A DNA stretch of 7,063 nucleotides from Promethearchaeota archaeon (GCA_016839655.1 JAEOTW010000069.1:1-7063), one strand, 5' to 3'; positions 1 through 6,713 are shown, numbered from the stretch's first letter. The notes: a model not told the origin generated them from the sequence alone. Numbers and translations are program-made.

Positions 1-644
1 ACTCTCAATTTATTAAAAATACTTGTATTTGCTAATTTATGTCCTAGATCAGATGAAACATCCTTTTTTCCTTCATCTATTACAGCAATAATTGCGTTTA
101 TATCAAAATCGTTTGGATCGCATATCTTTTCTGCAAAAGAGGTTTCATGGGACATGCCTTGACACCAGTATACAAAACCCCCATGAATTGAGCGTGCTGC
201 AGACCCAGAGCCTAATCTTGCGAACGTAGACAATTCTTTTTTAGTAAGATCCAATTTTAGTGCTTTAGCTGCAGCAATTGTAAGTGCTGCAAAACCAGCT
301 GCTGATGATGCAAGCCCTGCTTGAGTAGGAAAGTCATTGATACTCATCATTCGGAATTTATAATCAAGATTTTTAAGTTTTCTTAAAGGATTAATAATTT
401 TTAAGACTCTTTCTAGATCTCTTCCCTTTAAAGGGCTATTATTTAATATTGCCTTATCTCCCTTCAATTCTTCCGAAAATTCTATTGTCGTATGAGTTTG
501 TAAGTGAGTATTTTCAGAAAGTCCATATTTCGTCATGCTCACACTATCATTTAAAGGGATATTTAGAGAGGGGGACACTTTACTCAAATTTCCCCAGTAT
601 TTTATTAACGCAATGTTAGAATGAGCAATTGCTGAAGATTTCAT
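1..644 (-). CDS. Mevalonate-diphosphate-decarboxylase-family protein (GHMP fold), C-terminus cut by window edge
   Basis: The first 214 residues are visible; the rest lies beyond the left edge. The family members phosphorylate the 3-OH of mevalonate, mevalonate 5-phosphate or mevalonate 5-diphosphate, and most then decarboxylate the product. Visible motifs, in order, are SNIALIKYWGN (residues 9-19), IPLNDSVSMT (29-38), the ATP-binding loop FPTQAGLASSAAGFAAL starting near residue 94, ARLGSGSAARSIHGGFVYW near 135-153, and DEGKKDVSS with a following NTS near 183-200. The arginine of the GSAARS segment, which contacts the substrate phosphate in the family, is kept. The usual lysine after KYWG is asparagine here. 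The catalytic aspartate is expected in the missing part. The gene follows the dehydratase small subunit by 16 bases in the same direction, so it is probably co-transcribed. I chose ATG at 644; an in-frame TTG at 653 is possible, and no good ribosome site precedes either. Family assignment is strong. Whether it is a diphosphomevalonate decarboxylase, a phosphomevalonate decarboxylase, a mevalonate 3-kinase or something new cannot be told from this part. Confidence 0.88.
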   Translation of the reverse strand, partial: MKSSAIAHSNIALIKYWGNLSKVSPSLNIPLNDSVSMTKYGLSENTHLQTHTTIEFSEELKGDKAILNNSPLKGRDLERVLKIINPLRKLKNLDYKFRMMSINDFPTQAGLASSAAGFAALTIAAAKALKLDLTKKELSTFARLGSGSAARSIHGGFVYWCQGMSHETSFAEKICDPNDFDINAIIAVIDEGKKDVSSDLGHKLANTSIFNKLR

Positions 645-660
645 AAAAACCAATATATTA

Positions 661-1053
661 CTATTCCTTTATTTCAATTGTTCCTTCTGAACCATTAACA
701 ACGACTTTTTGTCCAGATTTTATATTGTTAATATCGATTTTGTCAACACAAGGAATTTCACTAATGATACAACCTACTGCTATTATAGTATCAATTTGTT
801 TATTAATTATTGCTACTGGAGCCATGTTGTTTTTCTTCATTCTATACATTGTATATGACCCCACTGTCGATCCTTTACCAGAAGGAAAAACTAAAACTTT
901 TCCTGTTATTGATTTACCTTCAAGCTCATGTCCAACCTCTACTACCTTCCCTGTATCAGGATCAACACCGCCATAAAATGAAATCCCATCTTTTGTTACA
1001 ATAGCTTCTGCTTCAGCTATACCCTTATAGATTTTCCTACCTTCTAACTTCAT
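661..1053 (-). CDS. Phosphomevalonate dehydratase small subunit (aconitase X swivel domain, DUF126)
   Basis: This 130-residue protein is the swivel-domain subunit of a two-subunit aconitase-X enzyme. With the large subunit it is expected to dehydrate (R)-mevalonate 5-phosphate to trans-anhydromevalonate 5-phosphate. The family signature is clear: FYGGVDPDTGKV near residues 28-39, GHELEGKSITGKVLVFP near 43-59, the GKGSTVGSY loop at about 60-68 whose serine is the conserved active-site residue of the family, and NNMAPVAIIN followed by a glycine-rich strand near 75-95. The length is that of a free-standing small subunit; in many bacterial aconitase-X enzymes the domain is fused to the large one. 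The start was set at ATG 1053 because it overlaps the large-subunit stop as ATGA (1050-1053) and has an excellent Shine-Dalgarno upstream. A further ATG at 1074 is in frame but would read through that ribosome site. The function within the family is inferred from the neighbouring mevalonate genes. Confidence 0.93.
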   Translation of the reverse strand: MKLEGRKIYKGIAEAEAIVTKDGISFYGGVDPDTGKVVEVGHELEGKSITGKVLVFPSGKGSTVGSYTMYRMKKNNMAPVAIINKQIDTIIAVGCIISEIPCVDKIDINNIKSGQKVVVNGSEGTIEIKE

Positions 1054-2243
1054 TTTATTGCCTCCTCTATACATTCTTCAATGGAACCAATTTTCACTTT
1101 AAATTTATTTTTTGCTCTACCATAATAACAAGCTTTTGCTGAGTCTACCATTATTCCTTTGAAACGTCCCTTGATTGGAGCAACAACACAACACGTATCT
1201 GCTGCAAATTTTGCTCCTGCATCTTCAATTATTTTGGAATAACCCGTTTCATCAGCAATTCTTTTCGTAGGTCGTGCTGTAGTTATCCAAAATTCTTTTT
1301 TTACTTTTTTTCCTTTTAGTAAACTAGCTACATTTTCAATTTCATGAATTGAAGCATGTGGACATCCAATACTTACAAAATCAATTTCAATATCATCATC
1401 AATAAGTTCAGATCGGGTTTTAATTAGATCATCTTGATTAATTTCTAAAATAGCATCAGTGGGTTTCGGATATTTATCAAACTCTGGTGTGATACCTTCC
1501 AAATGGAATAATGCGGTTCCACCATATGTTGCTACTGAAGCACAAAAAGACTTGAGTTCTTCCACAGTTGCTGAAGAGATCCCACTAATGTAAGGTATCT
1601 TTTTACCAAAATCGCCCAATTTATCACCAATTATTTTACCTAATACTCCAAATTCATCAGTACCATTCACTGGAGCATTGAGGTTAACTAAAACTTCTCC
1701 ATGACGATTTTTATCTAGGTGATATCCATAGTAAGGTGTTCTTCCAGTGAGTGCTGATGCAAGAGCACTAGGACCTCCTTCACGATTAGTTCGAGCTCCA
1801 ATAACGGAATTTGCATAACAAACAGCACTACTTTCGGCCCAGGCGAGATGTTGGCCAAAATGTGGAGTATTACCAATTAAATATGGTGTACAGGAACATG
1901 TAGTGATTATCCCCATTTTAGCGAAAGCATCGATAGCACGATTCTGGTTTTTTGCAAATTCTTTATCAATCCCTAATGCTTCCCAATTTTCACGATCCAT
2001 CCCAGCGGGATTTAATGTCGTTAAAACTCTAACTTTACCATCTTCAGCCATTTCGTTTAAAAATTCCAATCCTGCCTCTCCTAGATTAGCATAAGAAACA
2101 CCAGCAATTTGGACACCATAAACGTTAACCATGCACTCTGCGTCAAATATGTCACCTAATGTGGTTAATATTTCCATAGATTTCTTAACAGCTTTTCCAT
2201 ACATTCCATTTAACATATCTTGCTCTTCTGAAGTCAATTTCAT
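1050..2243 (-). CDS. Phosphomevalonate dehydratase large subunit (aconitase X catalytic domain, DUF521)
   Basis: A 397-residue catalytic subunit of the aconitase-X family, of full family length. It should pair with the small subunit just downstream to remove water from mevalonate 5-phosphate, using an iron-sulfur cluster. Visible family motifs are CSCTPYLIGNTP at about residues 116-127, GQHLAWAESSAVCYANSV near 130-147, GARTNREGGPSAL near 149-161, SIGCPHASIHEI near 291-302, WITTARP near 319-325, and DTCCVV near 349-354. The cysteines of CTPY (118), IGCPH (294) and DTC (351) are the likely cluster ligands, judged from conservation and not from a structure. A GTG at 2258 touching the upstream stop is in frame, but ATG 2243 is preferred because a GGAG ribosome site sits correctly ahead of it. 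The family also contains aconitase-like and hydroxyproline dehydratases; the mevalonate context is what points to phosphomevalonate. Confidence 0.94.
   Translation of the reverse strand: MKLTSEEQDMLNGMYGKAVKKSMEILTTLGDIFDAECMVNVYGVQIAGVSYANLGEAGLEFLNEMAEDGKVRVLTTLNPAGMDRENWEALGIDKEFAKNQNRAIDAFAKMGIITTCSCTPYLIGNTPHFGQHLAWAESSAVCYANSVIGARTNREGGPSALASALTGRTPYYGYHLDKNRHGEVLVNLNAPVNGTDEFGVLGKIIGDKLGDFGKKIPYISGISSATVEELKSFCASVATYGGTALFHLEGITPEFDKYPKPTDAILEINQDDLIKTRSELIDDDIEIDFVSIGCPHASIHEIENVASLLKGKKVKKEFWITTARPTKRIADETGYSKIIEDAGAKFAADTCCVVAPIKGRFKGIMVDSAKACYYGRAKNKFKVKIGSIEECIEEAIK
1060..1068 (-). promoter_or_regulatory. Shine-Dalgarno site for the dehydratase small subunit
   Basis: On the minus strand this reads AGAGGAGGC, a near-perfect match to the archaeal anti-Shine-Dalgarno, with seven bases between the GGAGG core and the ATG at 1053. 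It lies inside the end of the large-subunit gene. It decides the start against the upstream in-frame ATG at 1074, and with the ATGA overlap it suggests translational coupling that keeps the two subunits in balance. Confidence 0.85.
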
Positions 2244-2250
2244 TTTAAAT

Positions 2251-2257
2251 ATCTCCA
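2251..2257 (-). promoter_or_regulatory. Shine-Dalgarno site for the dehydratase large subunit
   Basis: The minus strand reads TGGAGAT immediately after the stop codon of the UbiD-family gene, with nine bases from the GGAG core to the ATG at 2243. This favours ATG 2243 over the GTG at 2258, because the GTG overlaps the ribosome site itself. The tight packing implies co-translation with the upstream gene. Confidence 0.65.
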
Positions 2258-3562
2258 CTATTTTAAATATTTGGTTATATCTACTTTAGGGAATTCAGCA
2301 ATATCAAAGCTTTTTCCTTTGATTACCAATGGTTTAGTTAAATCAAAACCAATCTTTGTTGTCATCTTTGTCCCTGGCTCTGCACTTGGGTCTAGGCTAC
2401 TACCTGGTTCTTTATCTTTAACCACCATCCTTTTATCCCCTTGAAAACGAGTTGCCATTGCCCATTCTACAGAGAGTGGATCATAAATATTAATATCATT
2501 ATCAACAACAAAAACATGTTTACAACTTCCATGCCCTGCAAATGTGCCAAATATCGCCTTTTTACCATCTTCTTCTATTTTTTTTTCAATTTGAACTATT
2601 GCATGTAACCATGAACAACCTCCGGGATTAACATTTACGTCTAAACATTTTACTCCTGCTTCATTTACTTTATTAAATATAGTTGGCTCTCGAGGCATAC
2701 CCATTAATATTTTATGTTCAAGTGCACCTGGTAATAGAGCTTGCCAAATCGCATCTTTTCTATGTGTAATTTTTTTTACTTCAAAAACCGGTTCTTCTCT
2801 AATTGTATCATAAGTTTCAGTTAAATCAACAAAAGGACCCTCTGAATGTTTTTCTTCTAAATATACACGACCTTCTAATATGAATTCTGCTTCTGCGGGT
2901 ATGAGAAGATCTACTGATTTTGCTTTAGTGACTTTAATAGGTTCTAATGCATTTGCTATTTGTAACTCATCAACTCCAATATCTACAGAAGTAGCTCCAG
3001 CAATTAGAATGTTTGGAGTATTTCCAATACAAAAAGCTACATCTAATTCACCATTTTTTTCTAAAAATTTAAAAAAATGACGTCCTCTAACTATTCGAGT
3101 AGCAAATTGCTCTTTAGAAAATTGCATTGCTCTATGAAAATCCATATTTTGTCCATAATCAGGATCTCTTGCTATAACCACAGCAGAACTAATATAGTTT
3201 CCACCATCTTTTTCACAGTGGAATAAAATTGGCAGTGTATCTAAATCAACTCCTGACTCAATTACTTCTTGACAAGGAGCTTTAGAAACTATTTCTGGTT
3301 CTGAACGTTCTGTAATCGCTTTTGAAAGCATTGGTATGAGATCTGAAGGAGTAACACCGAAATATGAAGCAATTACATTTTTAGTACAGAAAACATTACC
3401 AACTACGCGATAATCAGATTCTTTAACTTGATTAAAAATGACTGGAGTTGGTTCCATTTCTTTTAAAATTCCAGAAATCTCTAACTTTTTTGATACTTCA
3501 ATTTCAATTTTTCGAAGAAAGCTCTCTTCATCAATTTTATTTATATAATCTCTAAATCCCAT
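2258..3562 (-). CDS. UbiD-family decarboxylase, probable trans-anhydromevalonate 5-phosphate decarboxylase
   Basis: A 434-residue member of the UbiD family of prenylated-FMN decarboxylases. In this setting it should convert trans-anhydromevalonate 5-phosphate to isopentenyl phosphate, as its relative does in Aeropyrum pernix. By motif comparison with fungal Fdc1 and E. coli UbiD, the catalytic Arg-Glu-acid triad appears as Arg144 (in NMDFHRAMQ), Glu241 and Asp246 (in EGPFVDLT). The likely cofactor-metal ligands are Asn139, His162 (GRHFF) and Glu199 (DELQIA). Other signatures are IPAEAEFILEG (221-231), DPLSVEWAMATR (361-372) and GSSLDPSA (387-394). All are intact and no frameshift is seen. The start is the only good ATG and follows an 80-base spacer after the reductase gene. 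The stop TAG ends at 2258, just before the ribosome site of the dehydratase large subunit. UbiD proteins have varied substrates; adjacency to both dehydratase subunits makes this assignment strong but still inferred. Confidence 0.9.
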   Translation of the reverse strand: MGFRDYINKIDEESFLRKIEIEVSKKLEISGILKEMEPTPVIFNQVKESDYRVVGNVFCTKNVIASYFGVTPSDLIPMLSKAITERSEPEIVSKAPCQEVIESGVDLDTLPILFHCEKDGGNYISSAVVIARDPDYGQNMDFHRAMQFSKEQFATRIVRGRHFFKFLEKNGELDVAFCIGNTPNILIAGATSVDIGVDELQIANALEPIKVTKAKSVDLLIPAEAEFILEGRVYLEEKHSEGPFVDLTETYDTIREEPVFEVKKITHRKDAIWQALLPGALEHKILMGMPREPTIFNKVNEAGVKCLDVNVNPGGCSWLHAIVQIEKKIEEDGKKAIFGTFAGHGSCKHVFVVDNDINIYDPLSVEWAMATRFQGDKRMVVKDKEPGSSLDPSAEPGTKMTTKIGFDLTKPLVIKGKSFDIAEFPKVDITKYLK

Positions 3563-3642
3563 AAAATCTAATCAACTCAAGAATTTTATTACAATAATCT
3601 ATTTGACTAATAAGTTGAGTTACAGAAACAAATTTTATAAAA
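3563..3642 (-). promoter_or_regulatory. Spacer with possible internal promoter and a 7-base inverted repeat
   Basis: This 80-base AT-rich spacer separates the reductase gene from the decarboxylase gene in an otherwise tightly packed run. At its upstream end the minus strand reads TTTTATAAAA (3633-3642), a reasonable archaeal TATA box that would place a transcript start near 3612. A second, weaker A/T element lies near 3585. AACTCAA at 3574-3580 is matched by TTGAGTT at 3615-3621, which could be an operator or a weak RNA stem, but seven bases over a 34-base loop may be chance. The region might let the four downstream genes be expressed separately from the reductase. Confidence 0.3.
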
Positions 3643-4923
3643 CTAAAGGTTTTCATTATTTAGCATTCTTTTTAAAATTTCCTTAGCATAATCAACTCTA
3701 ATCTTCTTATCCTGAACTAGTTTATTTGCTACTTTTTCTATTAAATTCTCGGGTACACCTGCAAGTTTTGCAATATTTCTTGAATGTAAAACCATATGGC
3801 CCTTTTGTATTCCTTCTGAAGCCAAAGCTCTTAAGGCAGCCACATTTTGCGCTAATCCAAGTGCAGCTGCTACTTGAGAAAGTTCATTTGCAGTTTTAAT
3901 ATTTAAAATTTTTAAAACTAATCGAGCCATAGGATGAATTTTAGTCATCCCTCCAATAATACCTAAAGCAAGAGGAACTTCTATCTTTCCTACTAAATTC
4001 CCATCTGAATCAACTTCAAACTTAGTTAATGGAGAATATTGTCCACTCAATGCTGCATATGCATGCGCTCCAGATTCAATAGCACGTGTATCATTTCCTG
4101 TAGCCATCGTTATAGCAATAATTCCATTCATTATTCCTTTATTATGAGTTGTAGCTCTATAAGGATCAGCAACCGCAAACTCATATGCATTTAAAATCCC
4201 TTCTATAACCTCTTTTCCACCTAATAAGTCTTTATCAAACGTTGCTTTACTTTTTGCTATTCTATAAGTTGCCAAATTGGATACGATTCTAAGATATATC
4301 TTACCTCCAGAGATTTCTTCAATATATGGACTAATGCTTTCAGCCATTGTGTTTACCACGTTCGCACCCATAGCATCTAAGACATCAACTAATAGATGAA
4401 CAATCAACATATCTCCTTTTCTCGTTTTTAATTCTCGAACTTCAAAATCAAAAGCACCTCCTCCTAATTCTACTAAGAGTGGATCATTTTCATTTGCAAA
4501 TTTTAAGATGTTTTCTTTATTTTCCTCTAATTTTTTTTTAACGTTTTCAATATTCTTTAGATTAGTTATTTGAATCTGAGATATCATTACTGATTGAACA
4601 TTTTCAGAGTGAAATCCTCCATGTTTTCTTGCTATTTTTGCTGCATTTGAGGCAGCGGCTACAACTGAAGGTTCTTCAATAACCATAGGGATTAAATAAT
4701 CTTTGCTATTTATTTTAAAATTACAAGCAATTCCCATTGGTAATTGATAAGAACCAACAACATTTTCTATTAATGTATCAATTTGAGACTCTGAAAAGTA
4801 TCCTAAATTTTCGAGAAGTTTTATCTCATCTTCATTAAATTTGATAAGTCTAGACAATAATTCTCTGCGTTTTTCTATTGTCAGGTTATAAAATCCAGAG
4901 ATTTCAGAATTATATTCACTCAT
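3643..4923 (-). CDS. mvaA: HMG-CoA reductase, class II
   Basis: A 426-residue hydroxymethylglutaryl-CoA reductase that makes mevalonate from HMG-CoA with NAD(P)H, the committed step of the pathway. It is soluble, with no membrane segment. Counting from ATG 4923, motifs are GFYNLTIEKRRELL near 10-23, LPMGIACNFKI near 61-71, IEEPSVVAAASNAAK near 82-96 with the catalytic glutamate, the nucleotide-binding DAMGAN at 183-188, HNKGIMNG with catalytic Lys262, GNDTRAIESGAHAYA with catalytic Asp278, and the C-terminal KGHMVLHSRNIA with catalytic His376. Opening, length and C-terminal flap match class II enzymes such as that of Pseudomonas mevalonii and not the shorter-motif class I enzymes common in archaea. 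Cofactor preference cannot be read safely. An in-frame TTG at 4929 is possible, but ATG 4923 is better. Transcription probably starts in the region shared with ubiX. Class II in an archaeal pathway suggests an old acquisition from bacteria. Confidence 0.96.
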   Translation of the reverse strand: MSEYNSEISGFYNLTIEKRRELLSRLIKFNEDEIKLLENLGYFSESQIDTLIENVVGSYQLPMGIACNFKINSKDYLIPMVIEEPSVVAAASNAAKIARKHGGFHSENVQSVMISQIQITNLKNIENVKKKLEENKENILKFANENDPLLVELGGGAFDFEVRELKTRKGDMLIVHLLVDVLDAMGANVVNTMAESISPYIEEISGGKIYLRIVSNLATYRIAKSKATFDKDLLGGKEVIEGILNAYEFAVADPYRATTHNKGIMNGIIAITMATGNDTRAIESGAHAYAALSGQYSPLTKFEVDSDGNLVGKIEVPLALGIIGGMTKIHPMARLVLKILNIKTANELSQVAAALGLAQNVAALRALASEGIQKGHMVLHSRNIAKLAGVPENLIEKVANKLVQDKKIRVDYAKEILKRMLNNENL

Positions 4924-4966
4924 AATCAACCATCGATTTTATCTTAGAATTGAATTATTTCATACA

Positions 4967-4974
4967 CTTTTAAG
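4967..4974 (-). promoter_or_regulatory. Candidate TATA box for the HMG-CoA reductase operon
   Basis: The minus strand reads CTTAAAAG, about 48 bases upstream of the ATG at 4923. A start about 26 bases downstream would give a leader of roughly 20 bases. The match is moderate and the surrounding A/T richness makes false matches easy. Confidence 0.3.
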
Positions 4975-5017
4975 ATTAATACAAAAAATAATTATTATTC
5001 CTAATTAATTAATACTT

Positions 5018-5035
5018 AGAAGAAATTTAAATTTA
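5018..5035 (+). promoter_or_regulatory. Candidate BRE and TATA box for ubiX
   Basis: The purine-rich AGAAGAAA (5018-5025) is followed by TTTAAATTTA (5026-5035), the classic order of an archaeal B-recognition element and TATA box. A transcript start about 26 bases from the box centre falls near 5055, almost at the ATG at 5058. That implies a leaderless or very short-leader message, and argues against the in-frame GTG at 5049 as the start codon. Confidence 0.45.
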
Positions 5036-5057
5036 CATTCAATTATCTGTGAGAATT

Positions 5058-5609
5058 ATGATTCTTATTGCCATTACTGGTGCTTCAGGTATTTCAATTG
5101 CAGTTAAATTATTAAATATTTTGAAAGAGAAAAATATTAAAACTGAATTAATAATATCGAAAGCGGCCAAAAAAGTCCTTTTGAGTGAATCTAATATAAG
5201 AATTACTGATCTCCAACAATTAGCTACAAATTATTATGATGTGAATGATTTAACTGCTCCACCTTCTAGTGGATCTTATAAAACTGATGGAATGATCATT
5301 GTCCCTTGTACTATGAAAACTTTAGCAGCAATTGCTAATGGATATTCTAACAATTTAATCACGAGAGCTGCGGATATTACAATCAAAGAAAATCGTAAGC
5401 TAATTCTGATTGTAAGAGAAAGTCCATTAAGTCCTATACATTTAGAGAATATGTTAAAATTAGCAAGGCTAGGTGTTGTAATTGCTCCACCAGTAGCCTC
5501 TTATTACATTACCCCAAAATCCGTTGATGAACTTCTCGATCATACTGTCGGGAGGATTCTCGATCAAATTGGTATCGAAAGTGATATTAAGAGGTGGGGA
5601 GATGAATAA
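5058..5609 (+). CDS. ubiX: UbiX flavin prenyltransferase
   Basis: A 183-residue flavin prenyltransferase that joins a dimethylallyl group to FMN to form prenylated FMN, the cofactor of UbiD-family decarboxylases. It aligns along its length with Pseudomonas UbiX, and the known active-site residues are all present: Ser10 in TGASG, Glu44, Arg103 in RAAD, Lys110, Arg120-Glu121 in RESP, Tyr150 and Arg166. The APPSSGSY (67-74) and PCTMKTL (83-89) loops bind FMN and phosphate in the family. The C-terminal RWGDE resembles the bacterial protein. Its partner is almost certainly the UbiD-family decarboxylase encoded on the other strand one gene away. GTG 5049 is an alternative start adding three residues, but the promoter position favours ATG 5058. 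It ends in convergence with the alpha/beta hydrolase gene, 73 bases away. Confidence 0.95.
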   Translation: MILIAITGASGISIAVKLLNILKEKNIKTELIISKAAKKVLLSESNIRITDLQQLATNYYDVNDLTAPPSSGSYKTDGMIIVPCTMKTLAAIANGYSNNLITRAADITIKENRKLILIVRESPLSPIHLENMLKLARLGVVIAPPVASYYITPKSVDELLDHTVGRILDQIGIESDIKRWGDE

Positions 5610-5633
5610 TTGGAATAATATATTAATTTAATA

Positions 5634-5642
5634 TTTTTCTTA
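5634..5642 (+). terminator. Possible T-rich terminator after ubiX
   Basis: TTTTTCTT on the plus strand lies about 25 bases after the ubiX stop, in the short gap before the convergent hydrolase gene. Archaeal polymerase often stops at such tracts without a stem-loop. The tract is short, so this is tentative. Confidence 0.3.
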
Positions 5643-5682
5643 ATGGGAATAGGGAGATTTTATTGAATGTAATTTTATTTGT

Positions 5683-6582
5683 TTATGAAATAAGACGATC
5701 TAGTATTTCTTCTATATGATTAATTGCCGTGGATAAGTGTGCTTCACTCGGATAAAACTTACTGGTACAATTAGGAATGGCTTCACATACTAATCTCCCC
5801 ATTCTAACAGGAACACTAGTATCTAACTCACCATGCCATAGAAATACTTTTATACTTGAAGGAATATCTTTCAAGTTAAATCCCCAATCTGAGCTTAATA
5901 TTTTGATATCATGAGTGACTCCATTGACTCCCTGACGAAAGGATTCTGCCATTAATTCAACAAATAATGGTATTTTATCAGGATCTACCATAATTTTTTT
6001 ATCTGGTTCTGGCAATTTTTTTGAGCGTTTTTGAAATATCTTTTCGAGTTCCTCTTGTGTTTGGTTTTTCATTTTCAAAATTTTCTTCTGAATAATTTTA
6101 TAAAATTTAGTTAAAAGTCCGGGTCTATTTTTTGCTAAATTAAGTTCTTTCTGTTTCCCTTTATCCATACCCTCTAAACCTAAGTCAATAGGACCAAGTC
6201 CAGAAACAATCCCACAATACGTTAAACGTTCAGTTATTTTAAGTGCACATGCTAATGCATATGGACATCCACCAGATCCTCCCAAAACTGCAAATTTTTG
6301 AATATTTAACTTGTTAGCTAACTCAGTAACATCATCAGGCCAATCCAATATCGTTCTATTTTCTTTAAAGTCTGATATACCTCTTCCAGGACGATCTATT
6401 GATATGAGCCGAACATTAAAATGTTTATCATCAAGACCATACATTTTAGGTTCAAGACGAGAGGAGCCATGACCATGAAAATAAAATATTGGTTTCCCAT
6501 CAGGATCGCCAAATTCTGCATACCCAAGCTTACGTCCATCTTTTAACTTAATAATTTGGTCGTATTTATCATTCTCTGTCAT
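5683..6582 (-). CDS. Alpha/beta hydrolase of unknown substrate
   Basis: A complete 299-residue alpha/beta-hydrolase-fold protein. It opens with LGYAEFGDPDGKPIFYFHG (residues 19-37), typical of Abhydrolase_1 proteins. The oxyanion-hole motif HGHGSSR follows at 36-42. RPGRG lies at 64-68. The nucleophile elbow GGSGGC places Ser103, with acid Asp254 in HGELDTSVP and His282 in SEAHLS completing the triad. A lysine-rich helical stretch around 140-200, between the core strands, is the probable cap domain. No signal peptide or membrane segment is seen, so it should be cytosolic. Esterase, lipase-like or haloperoxidase-like activity all fit, and the substrate cannot be named. It faces ubiX and is not part of the mevalonate run, so a functional link is not supported. 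No strong ribosome site precedes ATG 6582, consistent with a short-leader transcript. Confidence 0.9.
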   Translation of the reverse strand: MTENDKYDQIIKLKDGRKLGYAEFGDPDGKPIFYFHGHGSSRLEPKMYGLDDKHFNVRLISIDRPGRGISDFKENRTILDWPDDVTELANKLNIQKFAVLGGSGGCPYALACALKITERLTYCGIVSGLGPIDLGLEGMDKGKQKELNLAKNRPGLLTKFYKIIQKKILKMKNQTQEELEKIFQKRSKKLPEPDKKIMVDPDKIPLFVELMAESFRQGVNGVTHDIKILSSDWGFNLKDIPSSIKVFLWHGELDTSVPVRMGRLVCEAIPNCTSKFYPSEAHLSTAINHIEEILDRLIS

Positions 6583-6608
6583 ATTCTTACTTATTAATAT
6601 ATTAATTA

Positions 6609-6621
6609 TTCTTTAAATTTA
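6609..6621 (-). promoter_or_regulatory. Candidate TATA box for the alpha/beta hydrolase gene
   Basis: The minus strand reads AAATTTAAAG around 6611-6620, about 30 bases ahead of the ATG at 6582. A start 26 bases downstream falls near 6588, leaving a leader of only a few bases, which fits the missing ribosome site. A second A/T element near 6591-6604 lies too close to the start codon. Confidence 0.35.
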
Positions 6622-6636
6622 TGAAGAATTTCTATT

Positions 6637-6654
6637 GAAAAGAAAAGAAAAAAG
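6637..6654 (-). terminator. Poly-pyrimidine tract, likely terminator of the right-edge gene
   Basis: The minus strand carries three T runs separated by single C bases (CTTTTTTCTTTTCTTTTC), about 60-80 bases after the stop of the right-edge gene and before the hydrolase promoter. T-tracts of this kind are typical archaeal stop signals. No stem-loop accompanies it. Confidence 0.45.
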
Positions 6655-6713
6655 TATTCTTAATTTTACTTTTTCTAAATTATGAGTAAGGTTTTTTGAT
6701 TTGGTAGTAGTCT

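Larger units (their letters stand above)
4924..5057. promoter_or_regulatory. Divergent promoter region between HMG-CoA reductase and ubiX
   Basis: This very AT-rich stretch of about 130 bases holds no plausible gene and must carry the start signals for both directions. It contains runs of A/T-only sequence around 4977-5015. Shared control of the reductase operon and the cofactor gene is plausible from the arrangement alone; no clear operator palindrome was recognised. The two best promoter elements are listed separately. Confidence 0.6.

Noticed and set aside
725..1004. Two overlapping plus-strand reading frames
   Set aside because: They lie antisense to the well-supported dehydratase small subunit, have no ribosome site and no recognisable motif.
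1053..1074. Upstream in-frame ATG for the dehydratase small subunit
   Set aside because: It would translate the strong Shine-Dalgarno site that serves the ATG at 1053.
1903..2094. Plus-strand reading frame of 63 codons
   Set aside because: Antisense to the conserved dehydratase large subunit; chance frame.
2880..3080. Plus-strand reading frame of 66 codons
   Set aside because: Antisense to the UbiD-family decarboxylase; chance frame.
4977..5015. A/T-only stretch considered as a replication origin element
   Set aside because: No repeated origin-box motif or replication gene nearby; divergent promoter composition explains it.
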